Of a DNA stretch of 64,000 nt, positions 1-7,521 are shown piece after piece. Source of the DNA: Paenibacillus sp. VTT E-133291 (GTDB lineage: Bacteria > Bacillota > Bacilli > Paenibacillales > Paenibacillaceae); contig NZ_NFVA01000009.1 of the NCBI RefSeq assembly GCF_002264395.1, positions 1 through 64,000 of the forward strand. The letters run 5' to 3'. The position numbers and the translations under genes are program-made. Each line of letters starts with the position of its first letter. The stretch's first letter is position 1. Below the pieces are notes generated by a model. The model worked only from the letters and a program-made list of their open reading frames with translations, was not told the origin of the DNA and did not search any database.

Positions 1-1
1 T

Positions 2-2692
2 ATAGTGCAAGCGGCAATCGACTATGCGGCGAAAGTTACTGCCGCCACAGCAGCGGTAGTAAAAGCGGAAGGATCCCTGCTTCAAGGTGATGTGGATACA
101 GCCCGTTTATTGGTGAATGCGTTGAATTCAGCAGAAAAAGATGCACTGAATTCCAGACTTAGTAAGGTACAGGAAATCGTAGATTATAACGTAAAAGTTC
201 GAGCAGCAACTACCGCAGTAGATAAAGCTGAAAGTACGAAATTGCAAGTTGATATTAATGCAGCAAGAATTTTGGTAAACGACCTTCATACTGAAGACAA
301 AGATGCTCTGAATACACGCCTCGATGGAATTCAGAAGGCAGTCGATTATTTGGCCAAAGTTAAGAAGGCAACGGATGCAGTAGTGAAAGCTGAGGAATCT
401 AAGCTCCAGGCAGATGTAACGGCCGCAAGAAGCTTGGTGGGAGCACTCAACGAAGCAGAAAAGACAGAACTAAACTCCCGTTTAGATGCTATTCAGGAAG
501 GTATTGACTATAATGCTAAGGTTAAAATCGCAACTGCAGCAGTCGAAAAAGCAGAAGACACCTTCTTACAAACAGATGTGACAGCCGCTCGAGTTTTAGT
601 AAATGGACTAAAAGGCATCGATAAAACATCACTTACAGAACGGTTGGATGCGGTCCAGGAGATCATCGACAGTACAACATCAAACCAAGCCGCTACGCAA
701 GCGGTGCTGAAAGCCGAAGTTTCCAAATCTCAATCAGATGTCAATACTGCCCGAGCTCTTGTCGATCAATTGAAAGATCTTTCTATGAAAGACAAGTTGA
801 ATCAGCGCCTTGATGCTGTGCAGAAACTCCTGGATTATAGTGATTTGATTGGTCAAGCCTATGCTGCGGTTATTAAGGCAGAAGGAAGCGAAAAGGCGGA
901 AGACGTTGCGACTGCTCTTGCTCTTATAGAGAAGTTGGATGAAGGTACGCTAAAAAATGCTCTCTCATCTCGTCTGAATGTTGTTCAAGCAGTAGTCAAC
1001 GCCGTTATTGCAAACCAATTGAAATTTGATGAAGCGCGAGCTGCAGTCCAGAAAGCGGCAGAAAACACCAATAATGTGACCTATACTGCTGCACGTGATC
1101 TGGTAAACCAATTGCCAGCAAGTAATGCTAAGAATGAATTGGTCGAGCAATTGCAAGCGATTCTCGTAAAACTGAGCGAGGGTACAGCTATCAGTGAAGC
1201 GACTCAGGCTGTATTGAAGGCAGAAACGTCAAAAACGTTAGCAGATTACAAATATGCAATTGCTAAAGTCAATCCACTTAATTCAAGTGATCAGAAAACA
1301 AGCTTGGAAGGACGACTTGCATCTTTGAAGGAAACACTGGATTTGGCAGCTGCTAATGCTACAAAGCTCATCGATGCTAAAGTAGCAGTTGAAGGAGCTG
1401 AGAGACTTAAAACTCAGGAGGCAATCAATTTAGCAAAGACCTTGGTTGATGCGTTGAACACCGGTGCTGAGAAAACAAATCTGCTGAACAGACTTAAAGT
1501 GGTACAGGATAGTCTTACAAGTTCTTCTATGGTTGTTACGAACTTGGGTGTCACAAATCAAAAGGCCACATCATTGCGTATTACTTGGACAGCTCCAGCC
1601 AACGTAACCACATTCAAAGTGGAACGAGTACTGAATGGAACAGTCGAAAAGACAGTTTCACTAGTATCTTCCTCGGATGGATACAGTGACACAGGCCTGC
1701 AAGAGAAAACAGAATATGAATACCGTATCACAGTGAAGTACGGTACGCTGTCAGGGGAACCAGTTGTTTATAAGGTCCGTACACTCGCTGAAGGAGAAAC
1801 ACCTCCGGTTGAAGAACCAAAGCCGCAGCCGACTGACCCAGCAATGAATGTCTCAGGTTTCAAAACTAAGACTCAGACAAAAAACAGCATCACACTGGAA
1901 TGGATAAAAGTACCTGGTGCGATCGGTTACAGATTGGAGCGAGTTAACGAAGACGGTATAGTTGAAAAGACTGTCAACTTGTCGACGGTGAGTTCGTACA
2001 ATGATTCATCACTTGATCTGAATACGACCAATACGTATCGTCTTGCTGCTAAGAATAAGTTCGGTGCTTTCGGTGAAGTCAGTATCATTCAGGCGAGTAC
2101 TCTTCAGGTAGAGGTTCCTCCAGCGCCTTCGATAACACAATTGGATGTAGATGGAGAAGGTGTCCTTCATTTTGTTGGACAAGGTACTGAGGGATATAAT
2201 CAGTACATGGTCATTAAAAAAGCATCCGGCGTACAACTTGCTCGTTTAGCAGTTACGAATGGCATTGAAAAGACTTACGTATTCAATCTTGCTGGCGATT
2301 ACACTATCCGGATGGAGACGTACAATTCGGCTGAAAAAGTATCATCTTACAGTGCTACTCAAACCGTCACTGTCGCGACCTATATGGTGGAAGCACCAAT
2401 TCCTCAAGACCTACAGGCGACTGTAGAGGTTGATGGGAATTACAATGCCTTTACCTCTTCGGTTATCAATGATGTGAATGGTTTAGCTGAAAAGTATTCC
2501 TTCGAGGTATACGATCCAAACGGAAAGAAAATCGCTTCAGGCATAGGGAAGGTAATTGGAGACCGTATTGTCTACACTTACAAAAAGTCAATTACAACAA
2601 CTGTTACGGGGACGTATACGATTAAGGTCCGCGGCAAACATGGAGCAAGTACTTACGGCGAATATGTTACGAGTACTGTCGAAGTCCAATAA
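2..2692 (+). CDS. Large surface or secreted repeat protein with Fn3-like domains (5' end missing)
   Basis: The frame is open to the left edge, so the N-terminus lies outside; the GTG at position 5 sits inside a repeat and is not the start. Residues 1 to about 505 are roughly nine copies of a ~54-residue helical unit with a central 'ARxLVxxL' and a terminal 'LxxRLxxVQ' signature. Residues ~508-598 and ~612-700 look like two fibronectin type III domains joined by a Pro/Glu-rich linker, followed by two more beta-rich domains. There is no LPXTG motif, membrane anchor or SLH domain at the C-terminus. Such mosaics are typical of Gram-positive extracellular adhesins; export and role are inferred. 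Confidence 0.75.
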   Translation: MVQAAIDYAAKVTAATAAVVKAEGSLLQGDVDTARLLVNALNSAEKDALNSRLSKVQEIVDYNVKVRAATTAVDKAESTKLQVDINAARILVNDLHTEDKDALNTRLDGIQKAVDYLAKVKKATDAVVKAEESKLQADVTAARSLVGALNEAEKTELNSRLDAIQEGIDYNAKVKIATAAVEKAEDTFLQTDVTAARVLVNGLKGIDKTSLTERLDAVQEIIDSTTSNQAATQAVLKAEVSKSQSDVNTARALVDQLKDLSMKDKLNQRLDAVQKLLDYSDLIGQAYAAVIKAEGSEKAEDVATALALIEKLDEGTLKNALSSRLNVVQAVVNAVIANQLKFDEARAAVQKAAENTNNVTYTAARDLVNQLPASNAKNELVEQLQAILVKLSEGTAISEATQAVLKAETSKTLADYKYAIAKVNPLNSSDQKTSLEGRLASLKETLDLAAANATKLIDAKVAVEGAERLKTQEAINLAKTLVDALNTGAEKTNLLNRLKVVQDSLTSSSMVVTNLGVTNQKATSLRITWTAPANVTTFKVERVLNGTVEKTVSLVSSSDGYSDTGLQEKTEYEYRITVKYGTLSGEPVVYKVRTLAEGETPPVEEPKPQPTDPAMNVSGFKTKTQTKNSITLEWIKVPGAIGYRLERVNEDGIVEKTVNLSTVSSYNDSSLDLNTTNTYRLAAKNKFGAFGEVSIIQASTLQVEVPPAPSITQLDVDGEGVLHFVGQGTEGYNQYMVIKKASGVQLARLAVTNGIEKTYVFNLAGDYTIRMETYNSAEKVSSYSATQTVTVATYMVEAPIPQDLQATVEVDGNYNAFTSSVINDVNGLAEKYSFEVYDPNGKKIASGIGKVIGDRIVYTYKKSITTTVTGTYTIKVRGKHGASTYGEYVTSTVEVQ

Positions 2693-2695
2693 ATA

Positions 2696-2748
2696 AACAA
2701 TAAAAATACCCTTGCCAGGAATTCTGGTGAGGGTATTTTTATTGTTCG
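2696..2748 (+). terminator. Intrinsic terminator of the repeat protein gene
   Basis: A perfect 17-bp inverted repeat (2696-2712 with 2730-2746) starts 3 bases after the stop codon and has a run of T in its right arm. The A-run in the left arm means it could also work on the opposite strand. Confidence 0.9.
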
Positions 2749-2930
2749 GCTCGGTCACAGGTAACGGAGGCCGGGTTTTATTTGCTCTCCAGACCACCTC
2801 TTAGAATGGATAACCGACTGCACTGGAAAGGATCAATTGTTTTTTTGGATAATACACGTTACTTCTTTAACTCTCCCTGAAGATTTGAAGAATAACAAAG
2901 TTACCCATAAGACACACTTCAGCATTGCCG

Positions 2931-3022
2931 ATCGAATACGAATCATTTTCATATAGGATTTCACCCCCTGGATGTACCGGTTTGTCCGGGATTCCTATAA
3001 TAGAATTTAATCGTATACGAAT
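2931..3022. promoter_or_regulatory. Repeated operator-like element upstream of the 3067 gene
   Basis: ATCGAATACGAAT (2931-2943) recurs as ATCGTATACGAAT (3010-3022), 79 bp apart with 12 of 13 bases identical. The second copy contains the perfect 10-bp palindrome TCGTATACGA (3011-3020). A TATAAT lies between them at 2996-3001, without a good -35. The arrangement suggests a regulator binding two sites around a promoter. The rest of 2749-3066 shows no coding potential. Confidence 0.45.
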
Positions 3023-3066
3023 TATGGTAAAATGGAGAAGTTAGCAAAAAATGCGAGGATCGGGAA

Positions 3067-3402
3067 GTGAAAAGTGTGACAAATGAACGAATTCACGCTA
3101 GTTTAAACCGTGTCTCTAAGAAAAAACGAAGTAATTATGATATATCTGATGATACAAAGCGAGTGAATGAACTTGAATTAAACGAAAGCAGGCACCATCG
3201 AATTACCGCTTATCAAAAGGATCTGCTTGATTGGATTACAGCAGAAGGAAATGGTTCTTATCTATATTATTGGTTAAGTGATGCCTTAATAGGAAACGTA
3301 AGAAAAGATCCAGATGATATAAAAAAGATAAATGGATTTAAGACTTTGATACACCAAGCTAAAGAAAAGCCCAAAAGAGGAAGACCTAGGATAAATCCCT
3401 GA
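3067..3402 (+). CDS. Small basic protein with AT-hook-like C-terminus
   Basis: A 111-residue protein starting at GTG with a GAGGA Shine-Dalgarno (SD) 7 bases upstream. It is rich in Lys/Arg, and its C-terminus 'KPKRGRPRINP' carries the RGRP core of an AT-hook, a minor-groove DNA-binding motif. It stands alone, with operator-like repeats upstream and the toxin-antitoxin locus downstream. I do not recognise a family. A DNA-binding or plasmid-maintenance role is inferred from composition and position only. Confidence 0.55.
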   Translation: MKSVTNERIHASLNRVSKKKRSNYDISDDTKRVNELELNESRHHRITAYQKDLLDWITAEGNGSYLYYWLSDALIGNVRKDPDDIKKINGFKTLIHQAKEKPKRGRPRINP

Positions 3403-3644
3403 TTTACCTTCTAAGGCTGAGCGATGCAGCTAGTAGATTTATAGAGTCTTAACCGCTCCTAAATGTATGCTGTAGGTTAGGGCGTTTATGTCAGTCACAC
3501 ACTTTATTTTCTGTTGATGAGTGAGTATTTTGAGTAATTGCTAGGAGAATTGATAGAATCCTATAATAGTATTGGAGATAGAAGTAGGGGATAAAAAATA
3601 ATAGTTTGGAGGCTGTTATAAGCAGTTTTCTTCTATTTTTTACA

Positions 3645-3653
3645 TGATATAAT
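3645..3653 (+). promoter_or_regulatory. Extended -10 promoter for the toxin mRNA
   Basis: TGATATAAT is an extended -10 (TGN plus a consensus TATAAT at 3648-3653); no convincing -35 is visible. Transcription from about 3660 to the 3861-3865 T-run would give an mRNA of about 205 nt with a ~50-nt leader. Confidence 0.6.
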
Positions 3654-3711
3654 TAAGTGAGATAAAGTTACCGGTGGGAAAGACATGGCAAACCCGAAAG
3701 GGGGTGACGCC

Positions 3712-3840
3712 ATGTCGCTTCTTGAACTGTGTCTTAAAATTCTGGAAGTATTCGTGAAGATGGTCAGCATTACGACTGGTTTATTGACTTTGCGAAACAG
3801 CTGGAAAAAAGCACGTAACAAGAAAAACCACCGGCAATAG
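3712..3840 (+). CDS. Putative type I toxin peptide
   Basis: Encodes 42 residues beginning 'MSLLELCLKIL': a hydrophobic/amphipathic helix of ~30 residues followed by a strongly basic tail (KKARNKKNHRQ). ATG 3712 is chosen because GGGGGTG lies 5 bases upstream; an in-frame ATG at 3685 lacks an SD. The 3' end of the frame runs into a bidirectional terminator and an antisense RNA is predicted opposite it. This is the architecture of TxpA/BsrG/Fst-type membrane toxins of Firmicutes. The sequence is only loosely similar to those, so the call rests mainly on layout. Confidence 0.6.
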   Translation: MSLLELCLKILEVFVKMVSITTGLLTLRNSWKKARNKKNHRQ

Positions 3841-3953
3841 GTTGGCTCCTGATCCGGTGGTTTTTCTCTTGTAGACAATCTCGCCGTGGTCGCCCACCGG
3901 CCTTTGTCTGAGGCGCGATGTTACAGCATCGCGTCATTATTTTATGTTCTTAT
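3821..3953 (-). ncRNA. Antisense RNA of the type I toxin-antitoxin pair
   Basis: On the minus strand an extended -10 (TGGTATACT, TATACT at 3960-3965) with a distant TTGGAT (3985-3990, 19-bp spacer) would start an RNA near 3953 that ends at the shared terminator, about 130 nt long. It folds well: GCGATG/CATCGC hairpin, then AGACAA/TTGTCT closing a GCCGGTGG/CCACGGC stem. It overlaps the last ~45 nt of the toxin mRNA, as in 3'-overlapping antitoxins such as RatA or SR4. Inferred from promoter, fold and terminator. Confidence 0.55.
3823..3865. terminator. Bidirectional terminator shared by toxin mRNA and antisense RNA
   Basis: AAAAACCACCGG (3823-3834) pairs perfectly with CCGGTGGTTTTT (3854-3865). 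Each arm gives a U-run on one strand, so both convergent transcripts can end here. Confidence 0.85.
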
Positions 3954-4177
3954 GCCAATAGTATACCATATCTATTTAATAATTATCCAAGTTGTCAGGA
4001 GAAAACAATAAATAATCAATGCAAAATCGTGGGCAGTCTTTTGAGTTCAATAGTTTCCGCTGATTAGCTGTAATTCTGGATTGGCTTAAACTGAGACAGG
4101 TCGTTTAGGTTATTAATTGTATGTACCATCAATCTTCCCTGGATCTGAACATTTCGTTGACATGATGATAGTTATTA

Positions 4178-4206
4178 TTGAAGAGCTTCAGATTTAAAGG
4201 TATAAT
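4178..4206 (+). promoter_or_regulatory. SigA-type promoter of the 4.2-kb RNA
   Basis: TTGAAG (4178-4183), a 17-bp spacer and TATAAT (4201-4206); transcription start expected near 4213. Confidence 0.75.
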
Positions 4207-4212
4207 AGGAGT

Positions 4213-4519
4213 ATATACAAATAATTACAACTTACAAGTATTCAATAACCTATGCACGTGTAAACATGAAGATAGGAATTTATTGAATACGGCGGACTGA
4301 TGAATAATATCCATCAGAAGTGTAAGGAGTTGCTGTGTACATGTAGGCTAATTAAGTTACCCTATTCATGAAGACAGCAGACATGAGTTAGGTTAACTGA
4401 GTAGATGGCCAATCAAATTTTGATCATCCCAGCCCACCGCCCTCCTTGAGATGAAACACCATAAATTTATCGACAAATACAAGCTCTAACTCGAAAAATT
4501 CTCGAGTTGGGGCTTTTTC
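4213..4519 (+). ncRNA. Structured non-coding RNA or long leader, ~307 nt
   Basis: The region runs from a near-consensus promoter to an intrinsic terminator (13-bp stem 4482-4494/4502-4514, T-run 4515-4519) and has no credible reading frame. It holds a hairpin of two stacked stems (GTATTCAATA 4238-4247 with its complement 4281-4290; CCTAT/ATAGG inside), a CTGATG/CATCAG hairpin, and CCCTCCTT (4440-4447), a perfect complement of an SD sequence. AAGGAG at 4324-4329 could pair with it internally. It may be an independent regulatory RNA or an attenuated leader of the 4629 gene. No known RNA family is recognised. The flanks 3866-4212 hold only the antisense promoter. Confidence 0.55.
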
Positions 4520-4567
4520 TATATACTGGCCCAGCTAAAGTATGAGAAAAATAACGGATGGAGCGCG

Positions 4568-4600
4568 AAAAGAGACTCGTATTCAAAAGGGTCTTTTTTT
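4568..4600 (+). terminator. Attenuator-like hairpin just upstream of the 4629 gene
   Basis: AAAAGAGAC pairs with GTCTTTTTT (9 bp, one G-U) across a 14-nt loop, ending in a T7 run 28 bases before the start codon. The stem is weaker than the terminator at 4482-4519 just before it. Confidence 0.45.
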
Positions 4601-4628
4601 GTGTTTCCTAATAAGAAGGGATGACGAA

Positions 4629-5726
4629 ATGATGAATGAAGTTAATCCGTACCAACCCGATAGACGACGCATTATTAGCCTTCGGGAAGGGGAAGAGATT
4701 ACCAGCTTCTATTTGATCAAAGATATCAGCTTTAATAAAACCGATGCTACAACCAATCGGCCTGCAGCTGAGTACATGACAATTCATTTGATGGATGAAA
4801 CGGGAGAGCTTCAGGCTAAAGTTTGGGGATTATCTCCAAAGGAGAAAGAAGATTATGAAAACCGATATAGAAAGTTTCGTCTTCTAAAAGTAAAGGCTTT
4901 GGTACAGCTTTATAAGCCGGCCAATAAGGCACCAATTTTACAGCTGAAATTAATTCAGCATCGACTTGCAGAGCGGACAGATGGTTACAAACGACAAGAG
5001 TTCGTGCGATCAGCCCCTATCCAGCTTGACGAGGTGCTTGTAGCCATTAAAGAACGTCTTCAAGATGTGAGTGATCCAGTCTTAAGAAACATTGCTTTAT
5101 TTTGCTATGAAAAGGCAGGGAAAAAAATAATCGAGTTTCCTGCAGCAAAGAATCTTCATCACGCATACTTCGGAGGTTTGCTATATCATAAGTGGCGTGG
5201 TCTTGAAGCCATTGAATTTTATGGTGAGCAGCGCCCATTTTTGAATCTGGATTTAATGGTAACTGGCTGGCTCATTCATGACATCGCCAAAGTGGAAGAA
5301 TTGCTTGTCGAGCTGGGGATCTGTTCGGATTATAGCCGGCGTGGTAAACTCCTTGGTCATATTGCAATAGCAACATTGTGGATCAGTGAAGCCTGTTTTC
5401 ATTATGGTTTTGACATATATGATCATGTAGTGGAGGATCTAATGCACGTTGTCCTCGCACATCATAATAAAGCTGAGCACGGGAGTCCGGTACAACCGAG
5501 GTTACCCGAAGCGGTAGCTATCCATTACGTCGATATGATGGATTCAAGACTCCAGGGAATTGAAGATGCATTTATGATGATGAGACCTGAGGAAGAATGG
5601 ACACCGAAGCTATTTATGTTAGAAAATCAATCCTTCTACCGAGGATCCATTTCAGAGGAAGCGGAGAAACCTCAGCAAGCCCCTTTCGCCGGACCATCAG
5701 ATCCAATTTTTGGAGGCGTGGCTTAA
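4629..5726 (+). CDS. YhaM-like 3'-5' exoribonuclease (OB fold + HD domain)
   Basis: About 365 residues. An N-terminal OB-fold region (residues ~15-130) precedes an HD phosphohydrolase-type domain with His from ~176, 'WLIHDIAKVEEL' (the HD pair), 'GHIAIA', 'LAHHNKAEHGSP' and 'VDMMDSRL'. This order matches the YhaM family, which degrades RNA and single-stranded DNA 3' to 5' with metal ions. ATG 4629 is preferred over the frame's first codon at 4542 because AAGAAGGG lies 8 bases upstream and 4542 falls in the upstream hairpin. A mobile-element copy could act in RNA decay or ssDNA processing during transfer; that is inference. Confidence 0.8.
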   Translation: MMNEVNPYQPDRRRIISLREGEEITSFYLIKDISFNKTDATTNRPAAEYMTIHLMDETGELQAKVWGLSPKEKEDYENRYRKFRLLKVKALVQLYKPANKAPILQLKLIQHRLAERTDGYKRQEFVRSAPIQLDEVLVAIKERLQDVSDPVLRNIALFCYEKAGKKIIEFPAAKNLHHAYFGGLLYHKWRGLEAIEFYGEQRPFLNLDLMVTGWLIHDIAKVEELLVELGICSDYSRRGKLLGHIAIATLWISEACFHYGFDIYDHVVEDLMHVVLAHHNKAEHGSPVQPRLPEAVAIHYVDMMDSRLQGIEDAFMMMRPEEEWTPKLFMLENQSFYRGSISEEAEKPQQAPFAGPSDPIFGGVA

Positions 5727-5775
5727 TAGAAAATAATATAGAGTCGCTTACCCTGCGAACAACTACAAGAGATTA

Positions 5776-5805
5776 GGCGCAGCCCATAGAGGGCTGTGCC
5801 TTTTT
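5776..5805 (+). terminator. Intrinsic terminator after the YhaM-like gene
   Basis: GGCGCAGCCC (5776-5785) pairs with GGGCTGTGCC (5791-5800) and is followed by T5. Confidence 0.9.
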
Positions 5806-5866
5806 CTATATTAAATACCATACCCGAACTTACATTCGGAATACGAGGGAGCGGAAAAAAGTAAAT

Positions 5867-5959
5867 ATGACAACATCGAATGAGAAAAAACAAAGTGAAA
5901 AGTCAAAATTTTTATGGTGGATGAGAATACAATTGAAGTTCGGAACAGAGGGCCTGTAA
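5867..5959 (+). CDS. Possible 30-residue leader peptide
   Basis: Encodes 'MTTSNEKKQSEKSKFLWW' plus 12 residues, ending 2 bases before the next start codon. The GGGAG motif is 12 or more bases upstream, so initiation would be weak. It may be a translationally coupled leader peptide or chance; there is no independent support. Confidence 0.3.
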   Translation: MTTSNEKKQSEKSKFLWWMRIQLKFGTEGL

Positions 5960-5961
5960 GT

Positions 5962-6225
5962 ATGAATATCAAAAAATGTTTAGTTCCTATAATGGTTTTC
6001 ATTACGATGCCAACACAGATTATCGCAAAGATAGAAATTCTATTGGACTTCTCAACCAAAGTAAGTGGGATTGAGTACAACGGAATTCTAATAGCCCTCT
6101 GCGCCTTGTTATGGTGTATCTGGAAGACAAGAACAAATCGGAAAGAAAAGGTGAGTTTTTACTCCAAGAATGCAAAGGAAATGATTCTGTCTACGGAAAT
6201 TTCAGATAAAGTTCGGGAGGGATAA
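5962..6225 (+). CDS. Small membrane protein, unknown function
   Basis: ATG 5962 with AGAGGG 9 bases upstream gives 87 residues; the longer frame from 5914 has no SD. Residues ~5-30 and ~38-55 are hydrophobic, suggesting two membrane segments, followed by a Lys-rich cytosolic tail. Its stop codon TAA abuts the next start region, so it is probably co-transcribed with the 6229 gene. No family is recognised. Confidence 0.6.
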   Translation: MNIKKCLVPIMVFITMPTQIIAKIEILLDFSTKVSGIEYNGILIALCALLWCIWKTRTNRKEKVSFYSKNAKEMILSTEISDKVREG

Positions 6226-6228
6226 TTG

Positions 6229-6795
6229 ATGCTGTATAAAAAACGAAAATCTGACGTCGGATGTTCAATGATGCAAGTATTGACTGATCAAATCATCTAT
6301 TTTGTAGGTGAAGAAATGGATACGCCAGAGGCTGCCTACCGAAAGGCAGCCAGTTTGATTGGTTTCGAAGCGGGAACCCTTCCGATATTTAAGGTTGTTT
6401 TAGGAAAGCTTATGGATCGATACAATCTCCTTGATAGGGAGGGATCAACAAGGCAGCTGCTATTTAACGAGCGAGTAGAAATGAGGCAACTGAAAATAGT
6501 TCTTCAGCGGCAGTTAGAGCAGTTGATAATACAAGCTGGCGACCCATCTGAGAAAGTTCGAGAACACGCATTTAGGGATTTGCAGACCCAATTAAAAGAA
6601 TATGGGGTACCGTATCGGACAATTGATGTTTATATGGAAGTTGGAAATCTAAAAGCCTGTATATGTGCTTTCGGTTGTTATCTTCAACTTGTTGAAGAAT
6701 CAGGTGAAGATGTAATGCGCAGAGTGTACGGTATCTCCACAAATAAACCGGATTTTCTAATGCCAAGATTACCGAGATTAAAATGCTGCAGCTAA
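6229..6795 (+). CDS. Hypothetical protein, 188 aa
   Basis: ATG 6229 has GGGAGGG 8 bases upstream; a TTG at 6226 is an unlikely alternative. The product is soluble and mostly helical, with a charged stretch in the middle (residues ~75-125) and a Cys-containing C-terminal part (CICAFGCY; ends KCCS). I do not recognise the family. It follows the small membrane protein gene directly. Confidence 0.65.
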   Translation: MLYKKRKSDVGCSMMQVLTDQIIYFVGEEMDTPEAAYRKAASLIGFEAGTLPIFKVVLGKLMDRYNLLDREGSTRQLLFNERVEMRQLKIVLQRQLEQLIIQAGDPSEKVREHAFRDLQTQLKEYGVPYRTIDVYMEVGNLKACICAFGCYLQLVEESGEDVMRRVYGISTNKPDFLMPRLPRLKCCS

Positions 6796-6856
6796 TGACT
6801 TGGTAACAAAGAGTTGATTATCAAACACATTTAGTTTGTACAAGGAGGGAAAGATT

Positions 6857-7267
6857 TTGTTCCTGAACTATATGACCTCTACAAAAGAAAAGAATCTGAT
6901 TTTAAATCAAGGATTCATTCTTGAAGATGGAGCGATATTTGCAACAACTCAAGTTAAATCAATCATCTCTTCCGGTTTAGTGGAGTTTGAATTGGATGAA
7001 AATTGTTTTTATCATTTGTACGCTGGGGAATTAATTGATACGCTTCGCCAGATGGAAAAAGGAGCTGGACCATGTATGAGTATATTTGGAGTGCCCTTTG
7101 TCTGCGATCGCTCCGGACTACTCATGTTTGGTGAAGAGGTAATTAATCGGGGATATATGGGAGTCTGCTGTCCAACCATGGTTGGAGGAAATCAGCTTCA
7201 TTACAATGTCATCATTTTTGATATAGAAGAATTGAATTCTCAGTTAATGGTCAATGTTTCAAACTAG
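6857..7267 (+). CDS. Hypothetical protein, 136 aa
   Basis: Start TTG 6857 is chosen because AAGGAGGG (6841-6848) is 8 bases upstream; the frame extends to 6836 but that would place the SD inside the gene. Mixed alpha/beta composition with three Cys (GPCMS, VCDRS, VCCPT). No recognisable domain. Probably the penultimate gene of the operon that ends at the 7340 terminator. Confidence 0.65.
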   Translation: MFLNYMTSTKEKNLILNQGFILEDGAIFATTQVKSIISSGLVEFELDENCFYHLYAGELIDTLRQMEKGAGPCMSIFGVPFVCDRSGLLMFGEEVINRGYMGVCCPTMVGGNQLHYNVIIFDIEELNSQLMVNVSN

Positions 7268-7275
7268 GAGCAGTG

Positions 7276-7335
7276 ATGACAATGAGATACTATAAACCAG
7301 AACTCTGGCCATCTATGCCATATGCGTTTCATTAA
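7276..7335 (+). CDS. 19-residue peptide gene
   Basis: ATG 7276 follows AGGAG (7266-7270) by 5 bases and the stop of the previous gene by 8; the frame encodes MTMRYYKPELWPSMPYAFH and ends just before a terminator. The good SD and position argue for translation, but the peptide matches nothing I know. Confidence 0.4.
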   Translation: MTMRYYKPELWPSMPYAFH

Positions 7336-7339
7336 ACGG

Positions 7340-7373
7340 AAGCCTGTTATACGAAAGTATAACAGGCTTTTTT
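7340..7373 (+). terminator. Strong intrinsic terminator
   Basis: A 13-bp perfect stem (7340-7352/7357-7369) with a GAAA loop followed by T4. It separates the plus-strand operon from the minus-strand gene ending at 7522. Confidence 0.95.
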
Positions 7374-7521
7374 CTATATGATTAAAGAATAACTTATATT
7401 GCTTATTGAGCTTTTATTAAGAATATGGTCCGCCGAATGACCAGATGCCGATCAGATCAAAAGTAAAAAAAAAATCGATAATTGCTGCGTCATCCATAGT
7501 AAGTAGTTTCAAATGAATATT

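Noticed and set aside
1..1530. CRISPR-like regular repetition at the left edge
   Set aside because: Periodicity is ~160 bp, within an open frame, and the units are diverged protein repeats, not identical direct repeats with spacers.
5811..6080. 89-residue hydrophobic minus-strand frame
   Set aside because: Antisense to the 5962 membrane protein gene; hydrophobicity is a mirror effect of AT-rich codons.
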